Source: Marsupella aquatica
Lineage: Eukaryota; Marchantiophyta
Reading direction: 5' to 3'
DNA length: 64,000 nucleotides
Assembly: GCA_973895155.1 (NCBI GenBank)
Contig: OZ316896.1
Location: 11,532,001-11,596,000, forward strand
Shown: in pieces, positions 48,701 through 61,620 of the stretch
Layout of the letters: every line of letters begins with the position of its first letter
Numbering within the stretch: the stretch's first letter is position 1
Translations under genes and position numbers: made by a program
Notes under the pieces: model-generated
What the model was told of the DNA's origin: nothing
The model's database searches: none
The model's input: the letters and a program-made list of their open reading frames with translations, nothing else

Positions 48701-50221
48701 ACGTTTCGGCTGTACCTATATGGCCCCTTGCGATCGTCCAATGAACTAAACAGCAGAAAGATATTGTACACCTAATAATACGTAATAACGAGCCCGAGGT
48801 GAGGGAGTTTGTCTTATTCCAAAACAAACATTCACTAAAACCGAGAAATAACTCGTGAGGAGATAAATTTCACTTATTTTAAAATTCAAGGGGTATAATA
48901 ATGATTGAGAATCAATGCAAGCGACACTTCGATGATTACAGAACGGGAGAAAAACTCGCGAAACCCAATGCGATTCGTGCATTGAAATAGGGCTTTCCTG
49001 AAAAAAACAATTACCAACGAAAGCTATTAAATAAAAAATAGTACAGTTGGTAGCACACCTCCCCCGCTTCATGGCATTCTGCTTTTTTCAGCAGCTCCGA
49101 CCCGGTCAGGTCACGTCAGGTCAGTTCAGGTCAAGTCAGGTCAGGTCGGCTGCCCAGCCCAGCCCAGACCAGTCCTGGACAGTGACAGGACAGTAGGGGT
49201 GGTGAGAGTGCGAGCAAAACCTTACGATTCCGGGCAATCAGGCAGCCCTCACGGTCAGTTCAGCTCAGCTCCTACTCCGGACGACGCAATCCCGGACGGG
49301 CAGGGCTCTGGAGCGGGCAGCGGGAGTGCAGTAGTGCACCACTGGGCGGTCTGGCAGCAGGAGTGAGTGCAGGAGTAGTGCCCAACTGGGCGGGCAGGGC
49401 AGGGAAGGGGCGGGCAGGGCAAAGGCAAAGGCAAGGGCAGGGCAGCCGGGCAGGGCAGCTGGGCAGTTCTCATGACTGATATATCGACGGTGGTGGGTAC
49501 ATTTGGTTTGATGTCTTTGCTTTAGTCTCTGTAGGAGTGTCTGTTCAGTCTAGTGCGCCACACTTTATCTTTTCTGTCTGTGTCTGTCGTCTCTTTCTCT
49601 CTCATACCTGGTCCGTCCGCTTGGCTGTGAGTTCTCTCTTCCTTCCTTCCTCCTTCCCAACTCCTCTCTCGCTCGATCGGCTCGGCTCGGCTCGGCTCTC
49701 GGCTCGGCTCTCGACTCTTTTCGCGTGCGTTTGCGTTTGTGGATCTGTGGATCGAGGGAGCGCTGATCGGATTTGTCGTGCGCAAGCTCTGCTGTTTGTC
49801 TCTTGACGCATTCTTCGGGCTCGTTTTGTGGTCACGCTGCGGCCTCGAGAGTGGACTCGAGCTGTTACTTCACACAACCAGCGAACTGGAAGACGGTCGT
49901 TTCTCTTCTAAGCCGCGATGATGGAAGGCGCGATCGGAGGCCGGCGGTAGAGGGAAGAAAAGCGCAGAAGGAAGGAAGGACGGAAAGTTGTAAGAGCGAG
50001 AGACAGAGAGAGAGAGAGAGAAAAGGAGGTTTGGAGAGGTTGATTGATCGCTGGCGGTGTTCGTTCGGTGGGTGGCTTGGCTATGGCAGATTGACAAGGT
50101 GTTGATTAGACTGTGAGCCGAGCGGACGGTGTACAGCTGGATCAACCGGTTGGGAAAGGTTTCTGGAGGCGGAGTTCGATGAGATAAGAGTTGCTTCTGT
50201 TACTGAGTCGACTTGAAGGCT

Positions 50222-53200
50222 ATGTGTGATGTAAGTGTTCGGTGGTCCTGGGCGAGCACCCGTCGCTTGTTCCGTCAAGCTCCCCGGCTCCCTGTGTGTG
50301 TGTGTGTGTGTGTGCGTGTGTGTGCGTGTGTGTTTGTGGAAAGCAACCACACATGTTTGTGTACGCATGTATGGTGTTATCGGTGGAAGTAGGGAAACGA
50401 GAGCGGATGTCGAGAAATAACTTTGGTGGATAGGAGTGGGCTATCCGAGAGGTGAGGTCCAGCGAAGCGGAAGACTTGACGAGTTGTTTCTGTATATCGA
50501 TTCGGTATTCTAGGCCAGCGGCAGGTTTTGAAGTCGTGAGCCGGAGTAGATTTCTGTATTGTTATGTGGCTGTCGTAGTTTCGTTGACTAGGGATGGGCT
50601 TTCGACTCTCATAGTCAAAGCTTCCCTTCTTCCCCGCGTCGAAAGTCGGTTTCGATGCCATTGTACGCGTTTTATGCTGCTCTATTCGCGCTTTCGTTCG
50701 GTGTTCTGAGGGATTGAGCACACAGGGTACATGTCTGTGATGGGGGTCGATCATGTTCGTTTCTCCGAAAGTCCCATTGCCTGCGATAAGGCCTGTAGTC
50801 GAAGGAGTTATAAACGTGGACCACATGTAACTTGTGTCTACGAGAATGCTTGGTAGTGACTTTTGTCACAATTCCAGTTTAGCGATCCTTAGGGACATCC
50901 TCGAAGCTTCGGACGCGTTGTAGTTATGTCTTACGTGGTTATCAACTTAGTTGACACACTATGACCAGACTTCCACGTTTAGACATGCACTGTGCCACCC
51001 TCATCCTTTTGCTATGATGGGTGTGCTCCGTAAGGGCTTGTTTCGGCCGATGTCTTGTTCGTGTGTAGCATCTCGATTTGGTTCTGTTTTGGTTCTGTTT
51101 TGGTTTCTGGGCTCGTAGTCCTCCGTCTCCTTGGTGGCGTTACATTTTTGGTGATGTAGTGAGGGTCAGGTGAGTACCTTTTGTTCGTGGGAGGGCGATT
51201 GTACACTACTATCTCTGTGCTAGTATGTATTCGTAATCGTTGATCCCACCGAGGATAGTCTCTAAGCCCGCCGTGCCAGCTGCCGGACCTCTGTGTCTAT
51301 GTATCAGTGTCGCTTTTCGGTGAGCATGCTACTTGTGTTGGAGCTGTTTGCTTTCATTCGTTGTCCGCAGTTGCACCTTCGCTTCCGTCTCATCCTTCTA
51401 ATGCGGAGGCTATGTTCAGTTGATTTGGTACGGAGACGATGTCCTAGTTCCTGTTTCTGTCTATTCTTCTCTGTTTCGGGAGCGTGAGAGTGTAGCAGCG
51501 CTTTGTTTCAACCTATGGTGTAGCTTAACTTGGATCTGCCTCTAAACCCCACACGTCAGAGCGAGACGCGACTTTGCTTGAATTTGCCGAGTACCCCCTT
51601 CATTTTCGCTGGTCCAAAGATCTTCTTCGCGGTTTTCGCTCAGCAGTTGGCTCACAAGCAGACTCTGTCACGGCCTGAACTTCAGCCATCGCGGTGCTTT
51701 CAACCGTTCCCTATTTGCCGATGTCTGAGCCCGGAGTAACCTGTCTTGAAGTGTGCATGGAGGTGGTCTTGCAAATGCCGTGACATGTGCAAGCGGAGCG
51801 TATCGTATGGAGTCGTTGCGCAGCGGCTCACTTGGTGTGAACCCTACGTCGACAGATTATTAAAGTTTTTTGTTTAGTTCCCTCGGTTACTACGTCATAA
51901 CGTAACGCTTGGTGACCTAGACAAGATATTCTTGTCTTGTAGCACTGTATCTCTACCATTTCCGGATCCGCGCGAAAGTCTTCGGTCTGCTGCGGCTTCC
52001 AACGTTTTTGTACGAAGCTTATGCTTCCGGTGGGTGTTGGAAACTTTGCCGGAATGTTGGCCTGGGTCGCGGCGACTATACGCATCGGTGCACTTGTACC
52101 GTGCTTTTGGTCCGTGGTCATTTTGTACCGTCCACTATTGGAGTTATCTTCATGTTATACTAAACTTATTTGCTGTCACCCAGTTCGTCCGGTGCTCTTT
52201 GTTGCTTTAGTTTTGTGTCCGCGCGAAGTTAGTGTTGGTAAAATACCCCGTTTTTAGCGCTCAAAACTGTGGCATCATGACGATGGCTTTCTTCGACGGC
52301 ATCATCCTCTTGAGTTAAGTTCATCGCGCAGTCTTCCAATTTCTCTGGAAATTTCGAAGTTACTCGTCGTCCTGGCTTTCTGGAACGGGACTGCATACGA
52401 GTGAAACGCTTGGCTGTAAGCCCGTCGCTCTTCACGACTTGGCCGTCTATCACGGTCTTCTGGGCATTCGATAGATTTCTGGGCGGAAGAGATCATGTGG
52501 ACGCTGATCGCTGGAAGGTCTCTTATGGAATTTCTATCTAGCTGGTAACCGACCCTGGAGCTTTGCTATTTTTTGTACTGTCAGTCCTGCGAATCTAGAT
52601 CGCACACCTTTTTCCCGATTATGGCTCTGCTTAATCTCCGAAGCGAGATAGAAGCGGCGTCATCGCCGGCTTCGAGCTTTTCGCGAGGTTCTTTGTCTGA
52701 GGAAAACCGTTGTCGATAAAGATGTCGGATGTTAAACAAGGTTATCCAACTGGTGTTGTGTTCTTAGTTCTTAGTTCTTATCTAGCTGAGTGGCAGTTCA
52801 CGAGTCGGTCAATTGCTATCCTTCGCCATGACAGTGTAGCCATGATGTGATGACAGCTGTTCGTCGTGCGTGTATCATCTTTTCTGACAGGAAAGTGACT
52901 GGTTGCTGTTTCTTGCGCACTTGCAGGGTGGTCGCAAGCTCAGCGTCGGGGACTGTGCATTGTTCCAAGCAGCAAATGCCTATCCATACATAGGCATTCT
53001 GCGCAAAGTCACTCCAGAGAAGGATACAACAAAGTTCACTGTAAATTGGCTCTATCGTCCTGCTGATGTTAAATTAGCTAAGGGGGGACCTCTCGAGGCA
53101 GCCCCCAACGAGATTTTTTACTCTTTCCACAAGGATGAAATATCTGCCGCGTCGCTCCTGCATCCCTGCAAAGTTGCCTTCTTCCGCAAGGGTACCGACC

Positions 53201-56200
53201 TTCCGCAAGGAGTCTCCTCGTTCGTCTGCCGCCGAGTTTACGACACAGCTAACAAGTGTCTGTGGTGGCTCACTGATCGGGACTACACTGATGTAAGTTT
53301 CTCTTTGTTTCGTACTGTCAACTTCTCTGGTTCATTATTCTCTCTGGGTCCTAGCGCGTCCCACCCTATTGACTCTTGTTCTTACTAAGCTGGTATGGCT
53401 AGCAGGTGGGTACCAATCATGAAGTAAGCTTGGATTTAGATTCACGTTCTTATGCCTTACCGATTCTCGGCCCATGTCATTGGCCCTCGATGTCAAGTAC
53501 GTGGGTCTCGTAATTCATGCAGTCCAAGAACAGTTCTGTTGCTTTAGATTGTTTCTGGTTGCCTTTCCCTGAAATAGGAGAATTGCGACTGGGATTTTAC
53601 TCACTACTAACTTTCTCAGACGTCACGCATCCGAGATTTCGCCAGTGTATATAGGTCAGGAATGATTTACCGCTAGGTGACCAGTCAATCGTGCGCGATA
53701 GTTTTACAGTGGCTGCCTACAGTCTTATAACTTGATTTGATTTGATGCGCTCGGCGAGTCGAAAGTATGCTGTCTCTGTCATCTGACACTTCCTTTCTTC
53801 ATGGTCCCAGGAGCATCAAGACGAGGTAGACCAACTGTTGGAGAGGACCAAGCTGGAAATGCAGGCAGCAGTGCAATCGGGAGGGCCTTCACCTAGAGCA
53901 GCTTTGACAGGAGGACCCACGTCATCTCAGCAACCGAAGAGTGGTTCAGACGCAGTGCAGAATGCTACATATTCTGCTTCAAACAAAAGCAAGAAGAGGG
54001 AGAGAGCTGATCAAAATTTGGAGCCTAGCAAGCGAGAGCGATCAGCAAAGTCTGAAGATGGAGAACTGAGCCCTTTGAAGCGTGAGCGCAGCATGAAGCC
54101 TGAGGAGATTGCTTCAATCACCGATAAGGATGGAGGATTATTGAATCAGGAAGGTGTGAAGGTGCTTGTGCAATTGATGCAGCAGGATAGAAACGATGGC
54201 ATCAGAAAGTCTACAGATGTGGCCTCTCGACGCACCATGTTGGCCGCCGTCGTCGCCGCGACAGAGCGGGATGACTGTTTGAGCCGATTCGTCGGACTTG
54301 GAGGCTTGCCGATGCTTGATGACTGGCTACAAGAAGCCCATAAAGGAAAGGTCGGTGATGGGGGTAGTCCCAAGGAGGGTGATAAGGGTGTAGAGGAGCT
54401 CCTTCTGACTTTACTCAAAGCACTGGATAAGCTACCTGTTGATCTGGATGCCCTGAAGACCTGTTGTGTCGGGAAATCTGTCAACCACTTACGAAGTCAC
54501 AAAAATGTGGAGATTCAGAAGAAGGCTAGGAAATTGGTAGAGATCTGGAAGAAGCGTGTTGATGCGGAGATGAAGCTCTCTGGTGAAGTGAAGACTGGTG
54601 GATCAAATTCGAACCTTTGGAATACTTCCTACAAACAAAACTCTCCTGATATGCACTCTCACCTCATGAAAGGTGGAGGACCCACGGAAGTGGCAGTGAA
54701 AAGCTCTGGAGCCTCTGCTGGCAGCGCTAAGCCCATGCCTAATGCTGTGAATCCTGGAGAAGTTGTTAGTAACGGTGCTCCTCCCTCTGCAGGCGGGAAA
54801 GTTAGTACCTTGCTGGCGTCTTCTAGCCCTTCCGTTGTGAAAAAGGAGGAGAACGGCATCAACAAGGTATCGAATGGTACTCTTCCTTTGGATTTTTCCT
54901 CCGCTGTGAAAGAAGAGAGAAATACCGCCTCTATGCAGCCGCAGAGCAATGGCCAGACATGGGGAAATGGCGCACAAGGTAAGAGCGTCACAGGATCCAC
55001 CTGGAAGGAGGATGTGAAGAATGCTTCTCTGGGTGGCGCCATATCTTCCAAGTCTTTGGTGGCAGGTTCGCGTCACCCAAGTATGAATGGGAAAGGATTG
55101 TTGGGAGCCGGCCTGACGGGGAGCTCGAAGGACAGTTTAAGTGGGAAACCACTTGTATGGAGCCGGAACTCTGTGACAGAGAAGATATCTTCTTCAACTG
55201 TTCCACCATCTGAAAAGGGATCCGTGGAAGGCACACGTGATGTTTCGAACTCCCAGCATAGATTGATCGTCAGAATACCCAATCCAGGACGGAGTCCCGC
55301 AAGGAGTGGTGGTGCATCCGAACAAAGTGTACCTGGCATCAGGGTAGTGTCACCTAATGTACCAGAGAGGAGTCCCTCCCTTGGTGTTGACGCTTCTGAC
55401 GGCAAAGGTCGGAGCCAAAACGGCAATGCTACCTCATCTGATACCAGCGCTGATACGAAAATTGGTAGACTTGTTCCTGGCGTTGACGATGAGAGAGAAA
55501 AAAAAAGTACTTCGGTCCAATCTGATGGTCAGGTCGAGGGTGAGAAGAGAGGAGAGGAGTCGATGCGCCCCGAATCAGGAAGGAATGTGAAGGAATCCAG
55601 CGAAGCTCATGGTGTGAATGGTGGTTTTACTCCAAGGAATGGTCCGTCAGAATCCATTGTTGCATCCGAAGATGGGACAATGGTTGAGATAGGTTCTGGA
55701 ACGAAAGGATCTTCATCGGATGCTGCTGGTTCTGAAGCAATTGCCATGGACGTGGACGACCTCGGGATCAGTCTACTTGCAAGTGTAGCAGCGAGTGAAA
55801 TAAGAAGAACAGGGGCCAGTGAAAACACACATGAGAGGAATCAGCCGGAGGTCCCTAAAACCGAACTAGGTACTCCCTCTCGAGTTCCTGATGCCTCAGC
55901 GTCACAACTGAAAGAATCTGTTCCAAGCCAACAGAATGCGAAGGAAGGAGACGGAAATGAGCAAATGGAAGCCAAAGTTTCTCAGGATGTCGTAGCGAAG
56001 GGCAGGGATGAATCAAATGCAGTGCCGGTTGGGGAAGGGAATGCTGGTCAGCCCGGTGAGAAAGACCTCAAGAAGGAAGGGCAACAAGTCCTTTTGTATC
56101 CGAATGGCGAGGTTGGAGCCAAAGATGGTGAGAAACGACACTTTGCGGCCCAGGATGGACACCCTATGTCAGAGACATCTATCAGCGGTGGAGCTACGAA

Positions 56201-58427
56201 ACCCTCGCTGGACCGCAAAGTAGACGAAAGCCATGTTGGAGAAACCGAGACTGAATCTGCTGCATCGATTGCAGGATCGACGAAACCTTTCAGCAAAGAC
56301 TTGAAAAGCTCGGGTAACGGAAGTGCCGAGGGTTCCACCATCAGTCACGATGGACACAATGTCATCACGCATGAGAGTCTAGATGAGAGAAATGTAGTAG
56401 GCCAGGGGAAAGGGGTGGAGTTGTGCAATGGTTACGGTAGTCCCGCAAGTGAATTGAAAAACTCCCTCAATGCCGAATCCGCTGAAGGTGCAACCGAGAG
56501 AATGGATAGGAGCAGTGCTGTACGGTCTTCAGGTACTGGGGAAGGGGAGACAGATCTCTCTAGATGTGTGGGTGGTACTGGTGACAGGAATGTGTCAATT
56601 TCAGTCGCAGAGGCCGTGGAGGCTGCATATGATGGAGCGCAAGAACTCAAGAGGAGAGCAATGGATATTCGGACTCTTGGAAGTTTCCCTTCATTTCAAT
56701 CTTCTCAAATGTTGGGCCTTTCTAACGTGGCGTCATCCCCGAACTTATCAGCCGTTGTTGTCAAGCCTGCTCCACGCACTTTGCCAGCAGGTGAACCCAC
56801 CACTCCAGAGCAAGCTACTGAAACCGCTGGACCAAGTGATGGAGTTGTTGGTGGGAGTGATGTTTCCGAAAGGCCAGATTTTGACTTGAATGAAGGGTTT
56901 TCTGTCGAAGAGTCTCCCCAAGATGACTCTACCACTTCTCCTATTGCTCCTGCTCCAGTTGTCGCTGCTTCTACTCCGGGACTATCAAGCCTTCTGACCG
57001 CCCCAATTGCAATTGTGACAGCAACCAAGGGAGGTTTTGTCTTGCCTGCAAGTCCTATGCGTTCTAAGTCAGAGCTTGGATGGAAAGGCTCAGCCGCAAC
57101 GAGTGCTTTCCGTCCTGCAGAGCCACGTCGCACACCTGATAGGCAAGCATCAGCAGGTGACTGTTTGGCTCCTGAAGCGAGTACTGGATCAACAGCCAAG
57201 AAAGGAAGGCCTCCACTGGATCTTAATATTGATCTAAATGTGAGTGATGACAGAAACTTTGAGGATGTCGGTATTGCAGGAGCTGGAGCAGCTTCGAGCC
57301 TCTCTTCTCAAGGTTCTGTAATTGGAATGGGCACCCAAGTTCCTCCGCCCTCTCTCTCTGTTTCTGGTATAACATTCCAGAGTGATTATGCTAGTTCCGG
57401 GCGCCCTCACCACCCAGGCGGTAATTCTTCTGCGGTGCGACCAATTCTGGACCTGAACATGCTCGACGAGAGTGAAGAGAGTGGGACTTTGTTAGACGCA
57501 GATGTAAGGGTTAGTCAACAGATCATGGCTCCCTCGGCGAAGAGTAATAACAGCTCCTCGTCACAATTGGCACGGCGGGTGAGTGTGGTGCGTGATTTTG
57601 ACTTAAATGATGGACCTTCGGCTGACGAAGCCGTGACAGATGACCAACCAGTGTTACAACCTTTAACTTCACGCAATACAGGAGCTTCCATGATGCCCCC
57701 TGGCCCAGCACTAGGGAAAGGTCCAGAGGTTGTCCACTCATCATGGTTTGCTCCCAACAGTTCTTTCAAGCCTGCCATAAATGATTATTCCTCTCGGACT
57801 GAGTATCCATACTCCGTAGCCGCGGCGGCTGCTGCCCAGTCTTATTTGAGTGCAGGACCAGGTAGTAGTGCTCAGTTCAACACCGACATGTATAGAGCAA
57901 ATGTAGCATTGTCAACTGCGCCACCAACGGCATACCCTTCAGGAAACCAGGGAGCTTACCATTATGGAGGATTTGCTGTCGCGAATGGGTTTCCCTTCTC
58001 AACTGGAGGGTCCTTTACCCCAAGCAACGTATCCCCTTATCTTGATTCGTCTGGATCTGTTAATTTTCCTGTACCGACATCTGGGACTGGGTCATCACAC
58101 CTTCCAAGACCTCCTTACCTAGTGGGATTATCAGGCGCGGGACCCCCTGACAATGGCAACAGTGGCTGGTCTGCCAGACCAAGCCTAGACTTGAATGCTG
58201 GCCCAGAACCTGCCGACGGTGATGGATCAAGGGAGGAGATGATGAGCTCTAGATCTGGTCCTCCTATGATGGGAGGGCAGCCTTCCTTAGATCAAATGCG
58301 TGTTTTTAGACAAGTTGTAAATGCTGCAGGACCACCTGTGACTGCACCTCCATTGAAGAGAAAGGAGCCGGAGAATGGGTGGGATATGAACAGAAGCAGT
58401 GGATTCAAACAACAGGCTTGGCGGTAG
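50222..58427 (+). CDS. SUO: SUO-like protein: BAH domain, TFIIS N-terminal domain, GW/DLN motifs
   Basis: Exons 52,927-53,292 and 53,811-58,427 are clear. A nine-base coding exon at 50,222-50,230 (ATGTGTGAT/gtaagt) joins in phase to acceptor ttgcag, giving MCDGGRKLSVGD and 1,663 residues, near the 1,613 recalled for Arabidopsis SUO. The BAH domain covers about residues 4-140 (VGDCALFQ, VNWLYRPADVKL, NEIFYSFHKDEISAASLLHP, VCRRVYD, LWWLTDRDYTD). A basic region with three KRER repeats leads to the TFIIS N-terminal domain at about 230-380. The long C-terminal part is disordered, with GW/WG dipeptides (TWGNG, LGWKG, SGWSA, NGWDM) and several DLN motifs. Arabidopsis SUO acts in miRNA-mediated translational repression, with GW motifs thought to contact Argonaute. 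The start exon is the least certain part. Confidence 0.93.
50231..52926 (+). other. SUO first intron, 2.7 kb
   Basis: Donor GAT/gtaagtg and acceptor cttgcgcacttgcag/GG flank it. It is less AT-rich than the intergenic DNA and keeps recognisable non-repetitive sequence. 51,395-51,670 is shared with the region upstream of TFB4. A TG/TGCG microsatellite lies at 50,291-50,335. Long introns next to plant start codons often carry expression enhancers; here that is only a possibility. Confidence 0.65.
50291..50335. repeat. TG microsatellite
   Basis: A run of TG dinucleotides interrupted by CG (gtgtgtgtgtgcgtgtgtg) lies near the start of the SUO first intron. Confidence 0.95.
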
Positions 58428-59329
58428 ATAGTCCCACAGGCACAGTACCCTTAGGAATTGTGTACAGGCTTCTAAAGGAAGCATTATTCACAGATTTTTC
58501 GCCCTGGCGGCGTTTTTTTCATGAGTTCTTCTCGCGTTTCCCCAGAGGCCTGCTTTGTCTTCTGGCATTAACGGTGGACTATCCATCTTCATGCAGGTGT
58601 TGGGACCGATTCTAAGTCGCATCTCATCTAACACACCTATTGAGTTTCGTGGACATTACCATTGAGGAGAGTAGATGACGGTTTTAAAACATTGGGAGTT
58701 GATTTGAGATAATTCAGTGGGGTGTGCGTCCCTGGCATATTCTTGAAATGTTCTGGTGAATCTAGTAGTGTAGGCACATGTCTGAAGTCTCCACTTGGAC
58801 ATATTCTGCGCACATGCTACTTGTGCACCACTGGTAGTTATGCTCTCGTCAGCGCCCATTCTCTGTACTGTAGTGTCAAGTTAGTCGATAGGTTCCTTCA
58901 TTTGACGGGGGAGGTTCTCCCGAAGGCTGAGGACGAGCAGTGATACCCGGTGAGCCGAACTTCATGCTGGTCCCGAAGTTCTCTGCTCAAATCTTTAGTA
59001 GAGACGTTTTCTCCCTTTTTTCCCCACGGCAGAAGTGCTTGTGACAATCAAATCTTTGCATTTAAGTAGGCAAGATTGTTACTGAACTGAACTGAGACCA
59101 GTCATTACTAAATTTTATCCAGGACGAACCTTAGTCTTTCCATAATGGTCTTCCTTGTACATATTGGATGCAGTACAAGGGCATCTTCACATCAAAAAGT
59201 TGTGACATGTCTTCCTTATTTTCATGACCCTGAACCCATTTGTGGTCTAAAGTGTTGGTGGATTTTTCCATATTTGACATGAGATGTCTGTGAAACCGTT
59301 TTCAGGACTTCCGCAGTTGACGTTTTGAA

Positions 59330-59735
59330 TCTCTTCAACAATTCTCTTCTCTAAACTAGGGACCGCGCTGTAGATCGTGGAGTGTCCTATGATCATTGTT
59401 CTCTGCATGTGAGAAACTGAGCGATTATAGAATTTGTTCAACAATTTTCTTCACAAAACTAGAGACACGACTGTAGATCGTGAGACCGGACAGTAGATCG
59501 TGGAGTGTCCTCTGATCATTGGCCCTTTGCAGCATGGAATTTGACTTGGCAATTAGATCGAGTATAATATGGATTGTCTCGAGCGTTACAGGAGCACTTT
59601 CTATGCGTAATCCTGTTGTCAAGACTTGCTTAAGACGTTTTTCTGTCGGCAAATGTGCAGGAATATCGGCAATAAGCCTGTTGTCAAGACTTGTTGAAGA
59701 CGTTTTTCTGTCGGCAAATCTGCAGGAATATTGGC
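59330..59735. repeat. Two adjacent two-copy tandem duplications
   Basis: The first pair (about 59,330-59,405 and 59,440-59,520) shares TTCAACAATT(C/T)TCTTC and TAGATCGTGGAGTGTCCT(A/C)TGATCATTG. The second pair, of about 66-bp units (59,608-59,670; 59,674-59,737), shares CCTGTTGTCAAGACTTG and GACGTTTTTCTGTCGGCAAA. Confidence 0.88.
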
Positions 59736-60363
59736 AAAACTCCTATGAGGAGTTACAAAGAGTCCCCTTATGTTTTACCTGAACGTGAGATTTTTAAGAC
59801 ATTAAATTCTGGAGTTTTATAGTCTATCCTTCACCTGTGCGTACGAGAAATTGCTTTTTGGTATTTTTTGGCGAGATCTATAACTATGGTCCCAAACTCG
59901 TGCCGAAATTTTGGACAGGAGAAATTGAGAATCCCCAGGGTCCCTCGTGGGAATTAAGTTAGTGAAAAATAATCAAATAAAAAATGATGCCCAGTGCAAA
60001 AATGTGAATTGACACTCCCATGGATGAAGCTTTTTGAACCATGCAACCCCTCTGGGCCCCACATCTTTTACACCTACACTCAACCACACCTTTTTCATTT
60101 CCAAAAAGTTGTTTTCGAGTGCAACTTTGATCTTCAAAATCACCTTTCTATTGAGCGGAATTGGTTTTTCTTGGGCTTGTCAAAAACACTTTAGAATATC
60201 TTTCCGATCAATCTAATATCTCTAGTGAGAATATCACTCAATGACTCCCTTTCTACACTTACTTTTTCAGAAAGTGTTGTAGCAGCTTACTTTGACATTG
60301 AATATCTCCCTCAAGACCAATGGAACCTTATTTGCTTGGGTTTGCTAACAATGGCTTGAAAAG

Positions 60364-61620
60364 TTCTTTCCAACGAGACAAGAGAGTCAAATTTCATTGA
60401 CAATTTCCAACGAGCCAAGAGAGTCAAATTTCATTGACAATTGGGAGAACAAAAGTTTCCAAAGATGATTGTCTAATTTCTGTCACATTTCACTTGTGTG
60501 TAATCTATACTTTATGAGCAGAAATGGGGTTTTGGTGCAGTCCATCCAGGTTGCAGAAATCTATCTGGGCTTGAACTAAAACATGTACTAGTGGTAATTA
60601 TATTAGTGCACATATATTTAAATAAAAAACATTTGGTGCCCAGCTCAAAAACGTGATGTGCTGAAAAGAGTGAGCAGTGAAAATTTGCACTCAATTTAGT
60701 GACCTTGGGAGTAAATTGTCTCAAAAGATATTCACTCACTCTTGTGAAATGTGGAGTAAATTAACTGGAACATATGCACTCAGTTTTGAAATGGGGAGGA
60801 AAGCCTGAAAGCTTGAAAGGACATTAAAGTTAGAACACCACAACCTAAAAACTTTATGAGGCAAATTTCCTTGGGAAACAATTTTATCTGGAAATTAAAT
60901 TTCAAACACCATAACCTGAAAAACTTACTTCATGTGAGATTAAATGACCCAGAAAACAACATCAACAAATGCGGAATATATTCAACCTGGTAAAAGACTA
61001 AATTCACCACACAATGTAGAGGCTGCTATATGGTGAATCCACTTTTCAGATTTTGTCTCATTCATATTTTGTGTCAAATATTTTGATTTTAATGTGCCTT
61101 AACAAGGTAAATTATTTGTATTAATCTGATTTTGAATTAACTTTAGGACCCCTCTTAATTGTAGTGAACTTAGAGTATTTTGAATGTATTTGGCTCCACT
61201 CATCAAGGTTTAATCTTTCCTTTTCAATCACTCCTTAGTGAATTCTCTTTTTTCTCATGAGAGTGTAAGAAATGAATTTGATCAATGTGAACATCTAGTG
61301 TATTAAATTCCCCTCATGGTTCACTTTGCAAAATTTATGGTTTTAATTGAATTGAATGTCATGACCTAGAAGCAAGTGAAAACCTGTACTGTAAGTGCAC
61401 AACTCAACTCTTTAGTACCTTTGTACTTTCTTGGTCATAATGTGATTTTATGTGCATATATTTTACATGTCCCTACTTTAATGAATTACATATCACTAGA
61501 AGACAAAAAATAGACATGCTCCAAGATGAACATGTTATAATGTGATTTTATGTACAAATTTTTACATGTCCCTACTTAAATGAATTACATATCACTAGAA
61601 GACAAAAAAATACATATTCC
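60364..61620. repeat. 42-bp and 106-bp two-copy duplications
   Basis: 60,364-60,444 holds two copies of TTTCCAACGAG(A/C)CAAGAGAG followed by TCAAATTTCATTGACAATT. 61,437-61,620 holds two roughly 106-bp copies with CATAATGTGATTTTATGT, TTTTACATGTCCCTACTT and AATGAATTACATATCACTAG. Confidence 0.88.

Larger units (their letters stand above)
36700..50221. other. Long AT-rich, repeat-filled intergenic region
   Basis: About 13.5 kb without a supportable gene. 37,100-37,700 and 49,080-49,470 are GC-rich islands with GTCAGGT and GGGCAGGGC motifs. Between them lie AT-rich DNA, local duplications, a three-copy repeat at 40.7-44.7 kb and palindromes at 39.86 and 45.7 kb. Around 42,100-42,900 the sequence has long broken frames resembling a decayed mobile element, but no reverse transcriptase, integrase or transposase motif was seen. 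The right end is the SUO promoter and leader (CT-rich 49,560-49,690; GCTCG repeats 49,675-49,710; GA run near 50,000). Confidence 0.6.
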
